A stretch of DNA of 64,000 nucleotides from Falsirhodobacter xinxiangensis (lineage in GTDB: Bacteria > Pseudomonadota > Alphaproteobacteria > Rhodobacterales > Rhodobacteraceae). The DNA lies in assembly GCF_004959935.1 (NCBI RefSeq), contig NZ_SMYN01000019.1:1-64000 (forward strand), written 5' to 3'. The position numbers and the translations under genes are program-made. The notes under the pieces were generated by a model, which was not told the DNA's origin, made no database searches, and was given only the letters and a program-made list of their open reading frames with translations. Below are positions 42,958-50,864 of this stretch, piece after piece. Position 1 is the stretch's first letter. Every line of letters begins with the position of its first letter.

Positions 42958-43261
42958 GGCGTTCCCCTATTGACACCGTTGACAGGTACATTGCCTGCGT
43001 TGGTCATTTATGCATGTGCACTTACAACAAGGCACCGACAGGGAATTGGTGCAACAATATTGTTTCATAATTGGCAAACCAAGATCAGAATCTGCCCGAA
43101 AATCGGCGGTTGTTCCATTTTTTGTGCATATACTGATGATATAGGTTGGCGACCTTGCATCGGCAGGAAAACCCGCATCTTCAAAGGGCCGTGAAGGTCA
43201 GTGTTTTCTTGTAAGTGTGCGTTGCATCTGCAATTCAAAGCTGTGGTAAGGAGCAAGACCG
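42958..43261. promoter_or_regulatory. 304-bp divergent regulatory region with AT-rich palindrome
   Basis: This region between the binding-protein and MarR genes has no credible gene and is clearly more AT-rich than its flanks. It holds the perfect 12-bp palindrome AACAATATTGTT (43053-43064), a good candidate for MarR autoregulation, and GTGCATATAC (43124-43133), a weak relative of the cluster motif. No promoter hexamers stand out. Confidence 0.5.
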
Positions 43262-43795
43262 ATGTCAAACGAAGCACCAGAGCTGGAGCAGGTTCGCGAT
43301 TATGCGGAAACCCACGAGCGGATCACCGACCTCTGGTCGCGCCCCGGCTTTTTGATCCGTCGCCTGCATCAACTTAGCGTCGGCGTTTTTCTGGACGAGA
43401 TGGGCGACATTGAACTGACGCCCGTGCAATACGGCGCGCTAAGCATCATCGAACGCAACCCGGGCATCGACCAATCATCGCTGGGGGGGCTATTGGGCAT
43501 CGACCGCGCCAATTCGGCGGATGTCGCCGCGCGGCTGAAGGCGGCGGGATACCTCGCTCGCGGCAGGTCAGAGATGGACGGCCGGATGCGCGTTATGTGG
43601 ATCACCCCCGAGGGCCGATCGATCCTGCACGAGGCGCATAAACGGTTCCAGAACATCCATAAGCGCTTGCTTGCCCCGCTTTCGGAAGCGGAACGCGACA
43701 CCTTCCTTGCCTTGATCTCTCGACTTGTGGTCGAGGGGAACCATCTGGGCCGGACGGTACTGCATATGGACGAAAAAACAACGCGTATGGGTTGA
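43262..43795 (+). CDS. MarR-family transcriptional regulator
   Basis: This 177-residue regulator has a winged HTH typical of MarR (LTPVQYGALSIIERNPGIDQSSLGGLLGIDRANSADVAARLKAAGYLARG) and the wing RSEMDGRMRVMWITPEG. MarR proteins usually repress degradative operons until a phenolic ligand binds. It is divergent from the NitT-type transporter operon, which it may control. The stop lies two to three bases before an insertion-sequence-like end, so the last few residues may be altered by that insertion. Confidence 0.92.
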   Translation: MSNEAPELEQVRDYAETHERITDLWSRPGFLIRRLHQLSVGVFLDEMGDIELTPVQYGALSIIERNPGIDQSSLGGLLGIDRANSADVAARLKAAGYLARGRSEMDGRMRVMWITPEGRSILHEAHKRFQNIHKRLLAPLSEAERDTFLALISRLVVEGNHLGRTVLHMDEKTTRMG

Positions 43796-43980
43796 GGGGT
43801 TCTGTCGCAAACTTTCCGATGGCGATTGCCAGCCCTTTGCCGCTTCGGCATTTAACCGGCGAGTTGGAGAGACTGCTCACACGGGCGGGGACCGGCTGCG
43901 CACTGCACCTTGCGGGTCTGGGCCTACACCGTTTCCGTTCCTGTCTCCTCAGAGCGTGCTCTCTTCAGAGGGGACAGGAT
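43796..43980. other. insertion-sequence debris, possible IS6-type end
   Basis: Just after the MarR stop, GGTTCTGTCGCAAA resembles the terminal repeat of IS6-family elements. No transposase remains beside it, and the following bases run into an IS3 fragment. The assignment rests only on the end sequence as remembered. Confidence 0.35.
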
Positions 43981-44220
43981 ATGGCAGCGACACACAGGGA
44001 CGAGTACAAGCGTGATGCGGTTCGCATCGCGCCCACCAGCGGCCTGACGCGGCGTCAGGTTGCGTCTGATCTTGGCGTCGGGCTTTCGACGATCGGCAGA
44101 TGGACCCGGACGATTTCCGATGAGGCGAAGGTGCCGGAACGGGATGGTGATCTTCTCGCGAGAACGAACGGTTGCGGAAAGAGAACCGCATACTGCGCGA
44201 GGAGAGGGGGTGCTAAAAAA
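43981..44220 (+). pseudogene. IS3-family OrfA remnant, frameshifted and truncated
   Basis: From the ATG at 43981 the frame encodes a typical IS3-family OrfA HTH (YKRDAVRIAPTSGLTRRQVA, then SDLGVGLSTIGRWTR). At about 44155 one base is missing: the coiled-coil part ENERLRKENRILREERG continues in another frame. The fragment stops at 44220, exactly where an IS5-family end begins. No OrfB is left, so the element is dead. Confidence 0.8.
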
Positions 44221-45220
44221 GGGCATTGTTGCATTAATCGGCTTGAGGCCGATCTTCCCCTTTCCCGCGTGGCCTTCAGCCCAACGCAGTGATCTCGGCG
44301 GTGCCGAGAGCGTTATATTTGTTCATGATGGCAATGCGGATCTGGACCTCTGCTGTCTGTCGGTCCGGATGGCGGGAGGCGATGCGTTCGCCGAATGCCT
44401 TGAGGCACTTCATCCGCGCTTCGACCCGACTTCGGACGTGGTAACCGACCGCACGCTTCCAGTTGGCGCGCCCGAGGCGTCGTGTCTCACGCAGGATCTC
44501 GTTGCGGACACGGGCGGCCGGGCAATCCTCTTTCTAGGTGCGCCCGTTCCGGCGGATGGGGATGCGCGCTTCGGCCCCTCGATCAACGATCGCAGCATGG
44601 CATCGTCTGGTATCATAGGCGCCGTCGGCCGTGACCGAGCCGATCCTTTCATCCTCGGGGAGCTGCGCCAACAATTCCGGCAGCAGCTGGCTGTCGCCTT
44701 GCCGGCTGGACGTGCATTCGATGGCCCGGACATCGCCGGTCTGGGCATCCATGCCGATATGGACCTTGCGCCATTGCCTGCGGCGGGAAGTGCCATGCTT
44801 GCGCGCCTGCCACTCGCCGTCGCCGCGGAACTTGATGCCGGTGCTACCGACTAGCAGCGTCACGGGGCCGTCCAGGCGGCGGTAGGGGATCTGAACCGCA
44901 AGCCGGGCCTGACGTCGGCAGAGCGTGGAATAGTCCGGAACAGGCCAGTCCAATCCTGCCATCTCGATCAGGCTGGCGACCAGCCCGACCGTCTGCCGCA
45001 GCGGCAGGCCGAACAGCACCTTCAGCGTCAGGCAGGTCTGGATCGCGCTCTCGGAGAAGGTCTCCGGATGACCGCGCTTGCCGGTGTTCACGGCATGCCA
45101 CGCCATCGTCGGATCGAACCAGATCGAGAGTGAACCCCGGCGGCGCAGGGCAGCATTGTAGATGGGCCAGTTCGTCGTGCGATAGCGGGGAGAGGAAGGC
45201 TTCGGCATGGGCCGAAGCTA
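44221..45220 (-). mobile_element. IS5-family (IS903-like) element, truncated
   Basis: GGGCATTGTTGCATTAATCG at 44221 is the transposase-downstream terminal repeat typical of IS903-group IS5 elements. The other end is missing: it is replaced at 45221 by the terminal repeat of the next element, 12 bases upstream of the transposase ATG. The single transposase gene is defective. Confidence 0.8.
44276..45208 (-). pseudogene. IS5-family transposase with amber codon and lost catalytic Asp
   Basis: The full reading frame would encode about 310 residues of an IS903-type DDE transposase, but an in-frame TAG at 44534-44536 interrupts it after RIPIRRNGRT. The frame then continues in phase (KEDCPAARVRNEILRETRRL, then YHVRSRVEARMKCLKAFGE) to a TGA at 44276. 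In addition the first catalytic motif, normally VDSTG, reads VGSTG, so the first Asp is Gly. Either lesion alone should inactivate it. It is therefore a dead copy that could move only if another element supplied transposase. Confidence 0.85.
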
Positions 45221-45239
45221 GGGTCAGGACTCATTCCGA

Positions 45240-45629
45240 TTACAGCCAGAACATAACGGTTGCAGCGAGGGCGACGGCTGAGAGGAAGACCTTGGGCGAT
45301 CTGTCGTAGCGCGTTGCAACGCGGCGCCAGTCCTTCAATCGACCAAACATGATCTCGATGCGATTGCGGCGGCGGTATCTGCGTTTGTCGTATGCCGCGG
45401 GCTTTGCGCGGGACTTCCTGCCCGGGATGCAGGGCCTGATCCCCTTGTCCTGCAAGGCGCTGCGGAACCAGTCCGCATCATACCCCCTGTCTGCCAGCAG
45501 CCAGTCGGCCTTGGGCAGACTGCTGAGCAAAGCCGCGGCACCGGTGTAATCGCTGACCTGCCCGGCGGTCATGAACAGGCGGATCGGGCGTCCCACGGCA
45601 TCGGAAACAGCATGCAGCTTTGTGTTCAT
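45240..45629 (-). CDS. IS5-family transposase, second frame (OrfB)
   Basis: This 129-residue C-terminal part of a DDE transposase has the second catalytic Asp in LLADRGYDADWFR and the Glu in RNRIEIMFGRLKDWRR. It overlaps OrfA by four bases. A full transposase is probably made by a -1 frameshift at the A6G6 run at 45663-45674, which would join the frames near SLRSKKG. Confidence 0.88.
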   Translation of the reverse strand: MNTKLHAVSDAVGRPIRLFMTAGQVSDYTGAAALLSSLPKADWLLADRGYDADWFRSALQDKGIRPCIPGRKSRAKPAAYDKRRYRRRNRIEIMFGRLKDWRRVATRYDRSPKVFLSAVALAATVMFWL

Positions 45630-45997
45630 CCCGCCTTTCGTGCGCCCGATGAGGCGCCCACGCCCCCCTTTTTTGACCGCAGGCTGGTCGCCGTGCGGTG
45701 CGCCTTCAGGTAGGTCGCATCGATCATCACCGTCCTGGGGGTGGCTGCTTCAGCGGCCAGCCCCTCCATGATCCGGGCGAAGACACCTTTCTCGCTCCAC
45801 CGCTTCCAGCGGCTGTAGAGTGTCTTGTGCGGCCCGTAGACCGCAGGAGCGTCCCGCCAGCGCAACCCATTGCGGTTGATGAAGATAATCCCGCTCAGCA
45901 CCCGCCTGTCATCCACCCGCGGCTTTCCGTGCGACTTCGGAAAGAAAGGCTGCAGACGTGCCATCTGCTCATCAGTCAGCCAGAACAGATCGCTCAT
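45626..45997 (-). CDS. IS5-family transposase, first frame (OrfA)
   Basis: This 123-residue N-terminal part of the transposase (FWLTDEQMARLQPFFPKSHG, then GIIFINRNGLRWRDAP) includes the first catalytic Asp in VMIDATYLKAHRTA. GGAGCGG precedes the ATG. The slippery A6G6 run before its end is the usual frameshift site in this group. Both frames look intact, so this copy may be active. Confidence 0.88.
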   Translation of the reverse strand: MSDLFWLTDEQMARLQPFFPKSHGKPRVDDRRVLSGIIFINRNGLRWRDAPAVYGPHKTLYSRWKRWSEKGVFARIMEGLAAEAATPRTVMIDATYLKAHRTATSLRSKKGGVGASSGARKAG

Positions 45998-46085
45998 GTC
46001 ACCGCTCCGTTTCGAAGCCGTGAATCACGCAGCGAAGCGGAAATCAATGCGTCCTGACCCTTCTGTGTCTGGACTGCGCTAAACT

Positions 46086-46246
46086 GACCCCGTCACCGGC
46101 CCCGGCCAGGGCCGATGGCGGGGTGGTGCGCGACGTCTGACCCTTGTGGGATAACCACGCTTCTTAGCCTGTCGGCACCGCCTCTCTTCATCGTCTCGAA
46201 CAGTTGATTGCGGCCTTTGCAGGACCGCGCACCAGAAGGAAGAGAG
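46086..46246 (+). ncRNA. candidate IS110 bridge RNA / structured leader
   Basis: The region between the preceding IS and the transposase start is rich in stems. CCCCGTCACCGG (46088-46099) pairs with CCGATGGCGGGG (46112-46123) with one wobble and one mismatch. GTGG (46146-46149) pairs with CCAC (46155-46158). CTCTCTTC (46182-46189) pairs perfectly with GAAGAGAG (46239-46246), which would also hide the ribosome site. IS110 elements are known to encode a bridge RNA in this position. No experimental or covariance support is available here. Confidence 0.45.
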
Positions 46247-46247
46247 T

Positions 46248-47207
46248 ATGGACAATCTATCACATGGCCGCGTTATCGGCATAGACGTCAGCCGCGACTT
46301 GCTCGACGTTCATTGCCTCCCCGATGGACATCGATGCAGAATGCCAAACGCTCCGGCTGGTCATACTGCCGTAGCCGATCTTGCCCGCGACCGGGATGCC
46401 GTCGTCTGCTTTGAATCGACTGGTGGCCAGGAGTGGCAGCTCTGGGCGCATTTGGAAGCGGAAGGTATTGTAGCCCGCCAGGTTCCACCCGCTCAGGTAA
46501 AGGCGTTTGCGCAAAGCCGTGGCACCCGCGCAAAGACCGACCGGATAGACGCCGAACTCATCGCTCGCTTCTTTGCTTTCCGCCCCGATGCAGGCCGAAG
46601 CCTTCCAGCGGAGAAGCTTCGCTTTCTCAGGGCGTTGGCGTCGAAACGAGCCCAGTTGGTCGAGATGCGCAAGCGACTGCTTGCCCAAGTCCGTGCGCAT
46701 CAGAAACTGGGAACTGCTGCGATATTTGAGGACGTCGACACCGAGCTGACGCAAAGGATCGACAGCCTGATCAAGGAGCTTGAAGACAGGGTCATCCGGG
46801 CCATCGCGAGCGACGATCACCTGTCGGAAATGGCCACCGTTCTGCGTTCCATCCCGGGGATCGGCCCGGTTGCGAGCACAATGCTGATCGCCGAAATGCC
46901 CGAGATCGGCACCATCACCGGCGAAGAAGCTGCCGCGCTCACCGGATTGGCCCCGGTCGCGCATGACAGCGGAACCCTTCGCGGAAAACGGGCCATCGCC
47001 GGTGGTCGCAGAGCCCTGAGGCACGTGATGTTCCAAGCGGCCCTAGTCGCGTCACAGCACAACCCCCGCCTGAGATCCTTCGCAGATCGACTTCGCAAGG
47101 CAGGTAAACCGCACAAGGTCATCATCACCGCAGTCGCCAGAAAGCTGGTCACCATCGCAAATGCAGTGTGCAAAAGCCGTCAGAAATGGGTGGACCATCC
47201 GACCTGA
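46248..47207 (+). CDS. IS110-family transposase (DEDD recombinase)
   Basis: This 319-residue transposase has an N-terminal RuvC-like DEDD domain (VIGIDVSRDLLDVH with the first Asp, VVCFESTGGQEW with the Glu, TDRIDAELIARFFAFRPDAG with the last two Asp). The C-terminal transposase_20 domain (LRSIPGIGPVASTMLIAEM, then GLAPVAHDSGTLRGKRAI) contains the conserved Ser region. It appears full length. A GGAAGAGAGT stretch serves as ribosome site. Confidence 0.93.
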   Translation: MDNLSHGRVIGIDVSRDLLDVHCLPDGHRCRMPNAPAGHTAVADLARDRDAVVCFESTGGQEWQLWAHLEAEGIVARQVPPAQVKAFAQSRGTRAKTDRIDAELIARFFAFRPDAGRSLPAEKLRFLRALASKRAQLVEMRKRLLAQVRAHQKLGTAAIFEDVDTELTQRIDSLIKELEDRVIRAIASDDHLSEMATVLRSIPGIGPVASTMLIAEMPEIGTITGEEAAALTGLAPVAHDSGTLRGKRAIAGGRRALRHVMFQAALVASQHNPRLRSFADRLRKAGKPHKVIITAVARKLVTIANAVCKSRQKWVDHPT

Positions 47208-47246
47208 CAGATACAGTTGCTAGACGAATACTGGCGGGCCCGCCCA

Positions 47247-47501
47247 TCAATCTCGCATAAAAATACCGGCTGTGGTCATGGCCCTGATGAAGTCTGCCCG
47301 AACCAGCTCGGCGTTGCCCTGCCCTTCGGCGAACGCAATGCAAGACCGAGCCGCTGCCAAGTAATCGGGGTCGGCTTGGTCGCAATTCGCGATCAAGGCT
47401 TTGCCCATGCCATGCGCGTCTGCAACGGTTCGATATTGGCTGATTGTCTCCTGGTAGGTGACGGGCCGAATGGAAGTCGATTTACCTTCGCGGCCCGCCA
47501 T
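47247..47501 (-). CDS. DUF982-like small protein
   Basis: This 84-residue hypothetical protein ends DPDYLAAARSCIAFAEGQG then VRADFIRAMTTAGIFM, which resembles the DUF982 family common in Rhizobiales and Rhodobacterales. No function is known for the family. It lies 4 bases downstream of the DUF3606 gene on the same strand, so the two are probably cotranscribed. Confidence 0.65.
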   Translation of the reverse strand: MAGREGKSTSIRPVTYQETISQYRTVADAHGMGKALIANCDQADPDYLAAARSCIAFAEGQGNAELVRADFIRAMTTAGIFMRD

Positions 47502-47505
47502 CGGT

Positions 47506-47688
47506 TCAACCCTTATCCAGCTTGCGCTCGACCTTCTGGCGGCTGTTGCCTTCGGACTTCACGGCTTCGCGCACCTTGTCCTTGGACGCGCCCGTCTTTT
47601 CCGCCTCGTATCGGACTTCATGATCTTGGCCGCCAGCAACTTTCTGGCGGTCTTGGGCGCGGCCCCGGCTCGTGGTCTCCTTGGACAT
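47506..47688 (-). CDS. DUF3606-like small protein
   Basis: This 60-residue, highly charged protein (RAQDRQKVAGGQDHEVRYEA, then KTGASKDKVREAVKSEGNS) matches the DUF3606 pattern of small soluble proteins with no known role. A strong AAGGAGG lies upstream of the ATG. It resembles stress-associated small genes often found beside UmuDC or toxin-antitoxin genes on plasmids; that link is an impression only. Confidence 0.7.
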   Translation of the reverse strand: MSKETTSRGRAQDRQKVAGGQDHEVRYEAEKTGASKDKVREAVKSEGNSRQKVERKLDKG

Positions 47689-47773
47689 GACTTCCTCCTT
47701 CGATGCAGGAAGAACGCCACTGCACGGCCCCTTGTTTCATTAAACCCTCGGACGGGATCCATAGGACCAAATC

Positions 47774-48202
47774 CTAGGACTGGTACTCCCAAGGGTTGAT
47801 GACTTTCACGCCCATCGCGTCGAACGGAGCCGTGTCTCTTGTGGCAATGCTTGCGGCTTTCTGCGCCGCCACGATGGCCCCGATCTGACCATCTGCGTGA
47901 CCAATAGTAATTCCGCGTGCGCGGGCGCTCGAGACGCGCGAGGCGTAAAACTGTGCAGCGGTCATATCATAGGGGAGAACCCTAAATGCAAAATCGTCTG
48001 CGAGCATGGATTCCACGGTTCCGACAAGCCTGGCTCTTCTGTCCCCGACAGGCAGGATGAACGCGCCGAACAGTAGCTCTTCGGCTGTGATAGCCGTGAC
48101 AAAAAGGTTGCTAGGCTCTTGAGCGTCGAGCCAAGCCATTACATTCGGATCGGGCTTTGGCTTTTGGACTTCGGACAGAACATTCGTGTCCAAAACGATC
48201 AT
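47774..48202 (-). CDS. PIN-domain toxin, FitB/VapC-like
   Basis: This 142-residue ribonuclease toxin has the PIN-domain acidic residues in MIVLDTNVLSEV (Asp5), TAEELLFGA (Glu), GHADGQIGAIVAAQ (Asp) and IATRDTAPFDAMG (Asp). Such toxins cleave RNA and are blocked by the cognate antitoxin. The start overlaps the antitoxin stop by four bases, the usual arrangement for this class. Confidence 0.92.
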   Translation of the reverse strand: MIVLDTNVLSEVQKPKPDPNVMAWLDAQEPSNLFVTAITAEELLFGAFILPVGDRRARLVGTVESMLADDFAFRVLPYDMTAAQFYASRVSSARARGITIGHADGQIGAIVAAQKAASIATRDTAPFDAMGVKVINPWEYQS

Positions 48203-48444
48203 GAGAAGTCTGCGGCATCGCCCGCTGCCTTGTCGCGCGTGACGCTCAACTCTTCACCAATGACGCCCATGTTCTGAAAGCGCGATCTGAGCTGCTGTCC
48301 GAAGCCACCTGTGTGTTTGGCGACATAGGAGTTTACAAGGATGGCACGGGCTTCGGCCTCGATGCTGCGGCTGTTGCTGGTTGCTTGTTCGCGCAGGTGG
48401 TTGTGAACCTCATCGGGCAGGTTGCGAATGGTCATATTTCCCAT
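48199..48444 (-). CDS. FitA/VapB-like ribbon-helix-helix antitoxin
   Basis: This 81-residue antitoxin has an N-terminal ribbon-helix-helix (MTIRNLPDEVHNHLREQATS, then SRSIEAEARAILVNSY) and a C-terminal toxin-binding tail. The start at 48444 or 48435 is not settled. It is expected to repress its own promoter, where paired repeats are visible upstream. Confidence 0.9.
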   Translation of the reverse strand: MGNMTIRNLPDEVHNHLREQATSNSRSIEAEARAILVNSYVAKHTGGFGQQLRSRFQNMGVIGEELSVTRDKAAGDAADFS

Positions 48445-48453
48445 AGTGCACCA

Positions 48454-48483
48454 TGATATCAGTTTATGATAAGTGCCATCATA
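48454..48483. promoter_or_regulatory. candidate toxin-antitoxin operator
   Basis: A perfect palindrome TGATATCA (48454-48461) is followed by the inverted pair TATGAT (48465-48470) and ATCATA (48478-48483). The site lies directly upstream of the antitoxin start in an AT-rich stretch. This is where FitAB/VapBC complexes normally bind their own promoter. Confidence 0.55.
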
Positions 48484-48523
48484 CCTCTCCAGTGCCACGA
48501 AAACAAGGAGTGCTACCATCGTG

Positions 48524-49669
48524 TCAAAGCTGAAGCACGGGCAATTCGCTCAAGCGCGTTGTGTAGCGAGGGGAACGATAATCCGCCCGCGTGGTCCACG
48601 ATTTTTCGAATCCTTCCCGACCCGTCAGCATCGTTTTCTTGCCGAAGCGGTCGTTGATCGCGTCCAGCGCATCAGTCAGCCGTGCATCCCGCGACCTATC
48701 GGGGGGGAATAGCATGGCGGGCCGATCCTGCTCGGCCAGCAGATCATCAAGGATGATCCCGGCTTTAGTATAGCCGTAGCCGTTCCCGGAGGGGTCGCCC
48801 TTCCAGCCCCGCTTCGCAGCGGCGATTGCCGCATCCACAAGGTCAAAAGTGTGGTTCGACATTGGGGAGAGGCGCACGCTGCGGGACGCTGAATGTTGCG
48901 GCCGTTCTGGCTTATGCGGATTGGTATGGAAAAATACATTCACGGTTCCGGCTACAAGGCCATGTTGCCTTAGTTTCTCGGCCGCGCGGGTTGCGTGGGC
49001 AGAAAGCGCCTGCGCCAGCACGTCGAAACTGGCCATGGGCGTGCCTGCCGATCGCGTCACCGCCATGCCTTTGCGTTGCGGGGGAACGTCCTCGAAGTCG
49101 ACACAAGCGATGCCTTGAAGTTCGGCCACAAGGCGTTCCAGCACAACGGTTCCGATTTTGCGAGCCAAAGGGGAAGGAAAATCGCGCAACTGAGCCGCTG
49201 TTCTCACGCCTTGGGCCAGTAGCTTGCCCTCGGTTGCCGAACCGACGCCCCATATTTCGCCAATGGGCATGCGCTGCATGACGTAATCCCGGACCTCGGG
49301 CTTCATCAAGTTGCAGACGCCGGAAAAGATTGGGTTCTTCTTGGCTGCGAAGTTTGCCAGTTTGGCAAGCGTCTTGGTTGGGCCAATGCCAACGCAGGTG
49401 GGGATGCCGACCTCGACGCGAACCGCCGCCCGCATAGCAGCTGCCTGAGCCTCCATCCGCTCCCCAAAGCCGGACAAGTCAACGAACGTCTCGTCTATGG
49501 AATACACGTCTAGCCGCGGCGAGAAACTGTGCAGCACCTCCACGCAGCGGCGGGAAAGGTCGCCATAGAGGGTGTAATTGGATGACAGCGCCTTGACCCC
49601 GTGGCGCTGTATCAGCTCACGCATCTTGAAAACCGGCGCTCCCATCTTGATCCCGAGGGCCTTCGCCTC
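48524..49669 (-). pseudogene. umuC: umuC, 3' portion (DNA polymerase V catalytic subunit), disrupted
   Basis: The frame encodes about 381 residues of a Y-family polymerase starting inside the gene: EAKALGIKMGAPVFKM, then ALSSNYTLYGDLSRRCVEVL, and the catalytic YSIDETFVDLSGFG. The palm, little-finger and C-terminal UmuC regions are present to the natural stop. The first about 49 residues, including the first catalytic Asp, are missing; they lie at 63678-63824 on the far side of a 14-kb insertion. An internal ATG at 49645 could give a 373-residue product, but this should lack polymerase activity. Confidence 0.92.
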
Positions 49670-49690
49670 TCAGTTAATTGGAATGTCAAC

Positions 49691-50864
49691 TAGTGTTCAC
49701 CGCCTAACAGAAGATTCCTTCCTGTGGTCGAATGTGACATGTTCGGCGGATGAGACGAGACGACATTAGCCTTTACCTTGGCCCTGCCGATCGAGCGCGG
49801 CTTGAAACCGTGCTCACCGACCGAAACACCCCACGCAAGGTGGTCTGGCGGGCCGAGATTATCCTGGCTACCGCCGATGGCTACGGCACCAACGCGATCA
49901 TGCGGCGTGCCAAGACTTCGAAGCCCACTGTTTGGCGTTGGCAATCCCGCTATCTTGATGAGGGTGTGGCAGGGCTGCTGCGGGACAAGACCCGACCCTC
50001 GCGGGTGCCCCCGCTGCCCCGGGAAACACGGCTGACGGTGATCGCGAAGACCGTGCAGGAGGCTCCTCCCAACGCCACCCACTGGAGCCGCTCGATGATG
50101 GCCGAAGCGGTGGGGATCTCTCCTTCAAGCGTGGGGCGCATTTGTGCAGAGGCGGGGTTGAAGCCGCATGTCTCGCGCGGGTTCAAGGTGTCGAACGATC
50201 CGCTGTTTGAGGAAAAAGTCACCGAGATCGTCGGGCTTTATCTGGACCCGCCGGACCGTGCCGTCGTGCTGTGTGTTGATGAAAAGTCACAGATACAGGC
50301 CTTGGACCGGACCCAGCCTGGCTTGCCGCTCAAGAAGGGGCGAGCCGCCACGATGACCCACGATTACAAGCGCCACGGCACGACTACCCTGTTCGCCGCG
50401 CTTGATGTCAAATCCGGCATGGTCATCGGTAATTGCATGCCCCGTCATCGGGCCCGGGAGTTTCTGACCTTCCTGCGCCGCATTGACCGCGCCGTCCGCA
50501 AACCTCGTGACATCCATCTCGTGCTCGACAACTACGCCACCCACAAGACGCCCGAGGTGCAGGCCTGGCTGGAGAAACATCCGCGGTTCAAGCTGCATTT
50601 CACACCAACCAGCGCCTCCTGGCTCAACCTTGTCGAGCGCTTCTTTGCAGAGATCACCGCAAAGCGCATTCGCAAAGGCAGTTACACCAGCGTGAGCGAC
50701 TTGGAGGATGCGATCTATGACTACCTGGCGCAGCACAACATCCGGCCGAAGCCCTTTGTTTGGATCAAGTCAGCTGACGATATCCTCACCCGTGAACGGC
50801 GCGCGCTCGATGCACTCGATGGTATCCGCGGGAACAGGTAGCAAGCGTCAGACTCAGAACACTA
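49691..50864 (+). mobile_element. IS630-family insertion sequence
   Basis: An 1170-bp element (49693-50862) is bounded by GTGTTC and GAACAC and flanked by TA on both sides (49691-49692, 50863-50864), the target duplication typical of IS630/Tc1 elements. It holds a single transposase gene. It has landed about 20 bp inside the end of the larger integrative element. Confidence 0.85.
49750..50841 (+). CDS. IS630-family transposase
   Basis: This 363-residue DDE transposase has an N-terminal HTH (NAIMRRAKTSKPTVWRWQSR), a second HTH region, and the catalytic residues in VVLCVDEKSQIQAL (Asp), HLVLDNYATHKTPEV (Asp) and SWLNLVERFFAEIT (Glu). All three are present and the frame is uninterrupted, so it looks functional. 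Confidence 0.93.
   Translation: MRRDDISLYLGPADRARLETVLTDRNTPRKVVWRAEIILATADGYGTNAIMRRAKTSKPTVWRWQSRYLDEGVAGLLRDKTRPSRVPPLPRETRLTVIAKTVQEAPPNATHWSRSMMAEAVGISPSSVGRICAEAGLKPHVSRGFKVSNDPLFEEKVTEIVGLYLDPPDRAVVLCVDEKSQIQALDRTQPGLPLKKGRAATMTHDYKRHGTTTLFAALDVKSGMVIGNCMPRHRAREFLTFLRRIDRAVRKPRDIHLVLDNYATHKTPEVQAWLEKHPRFKLHFTPTSASWLNLVERFFAEITAKRIRKGSYTSVSDLEDAIYDYLAQHNIRPKPFVWIKSADDILTRERRALDALDGIRGNR

Larger units (their letters stand above)
45221..46060 (-). mobile_element. IS5-family (IS427-type) insertion sequence, apparently intact
   Basis: This 840-bp element is bounded by inverted repeats: GGGTCAGGACTCATT at 45221 and, on the other strand, GGGTCAGGACGCATT ending at 46060 (one mismatch in 15). 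It holds two overlapping transposase frames. No target duplication is visible, as expected if neighbouring deletions removed one flank. Confidence 0.82.
46061..47207 (+). mobile_element. IS110-family element (ends approximate)
   Basis: The IS110 transposase gene is preceded by about 187 bp of structured non-coding DNA, as expected for the left end of IS110-group elements. These elements have no clear terminal repeats, so the exact ends cannot be fixed from sequence. The left limit given is the end of the neighbouring IS5 element. Confidence 0.7.
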
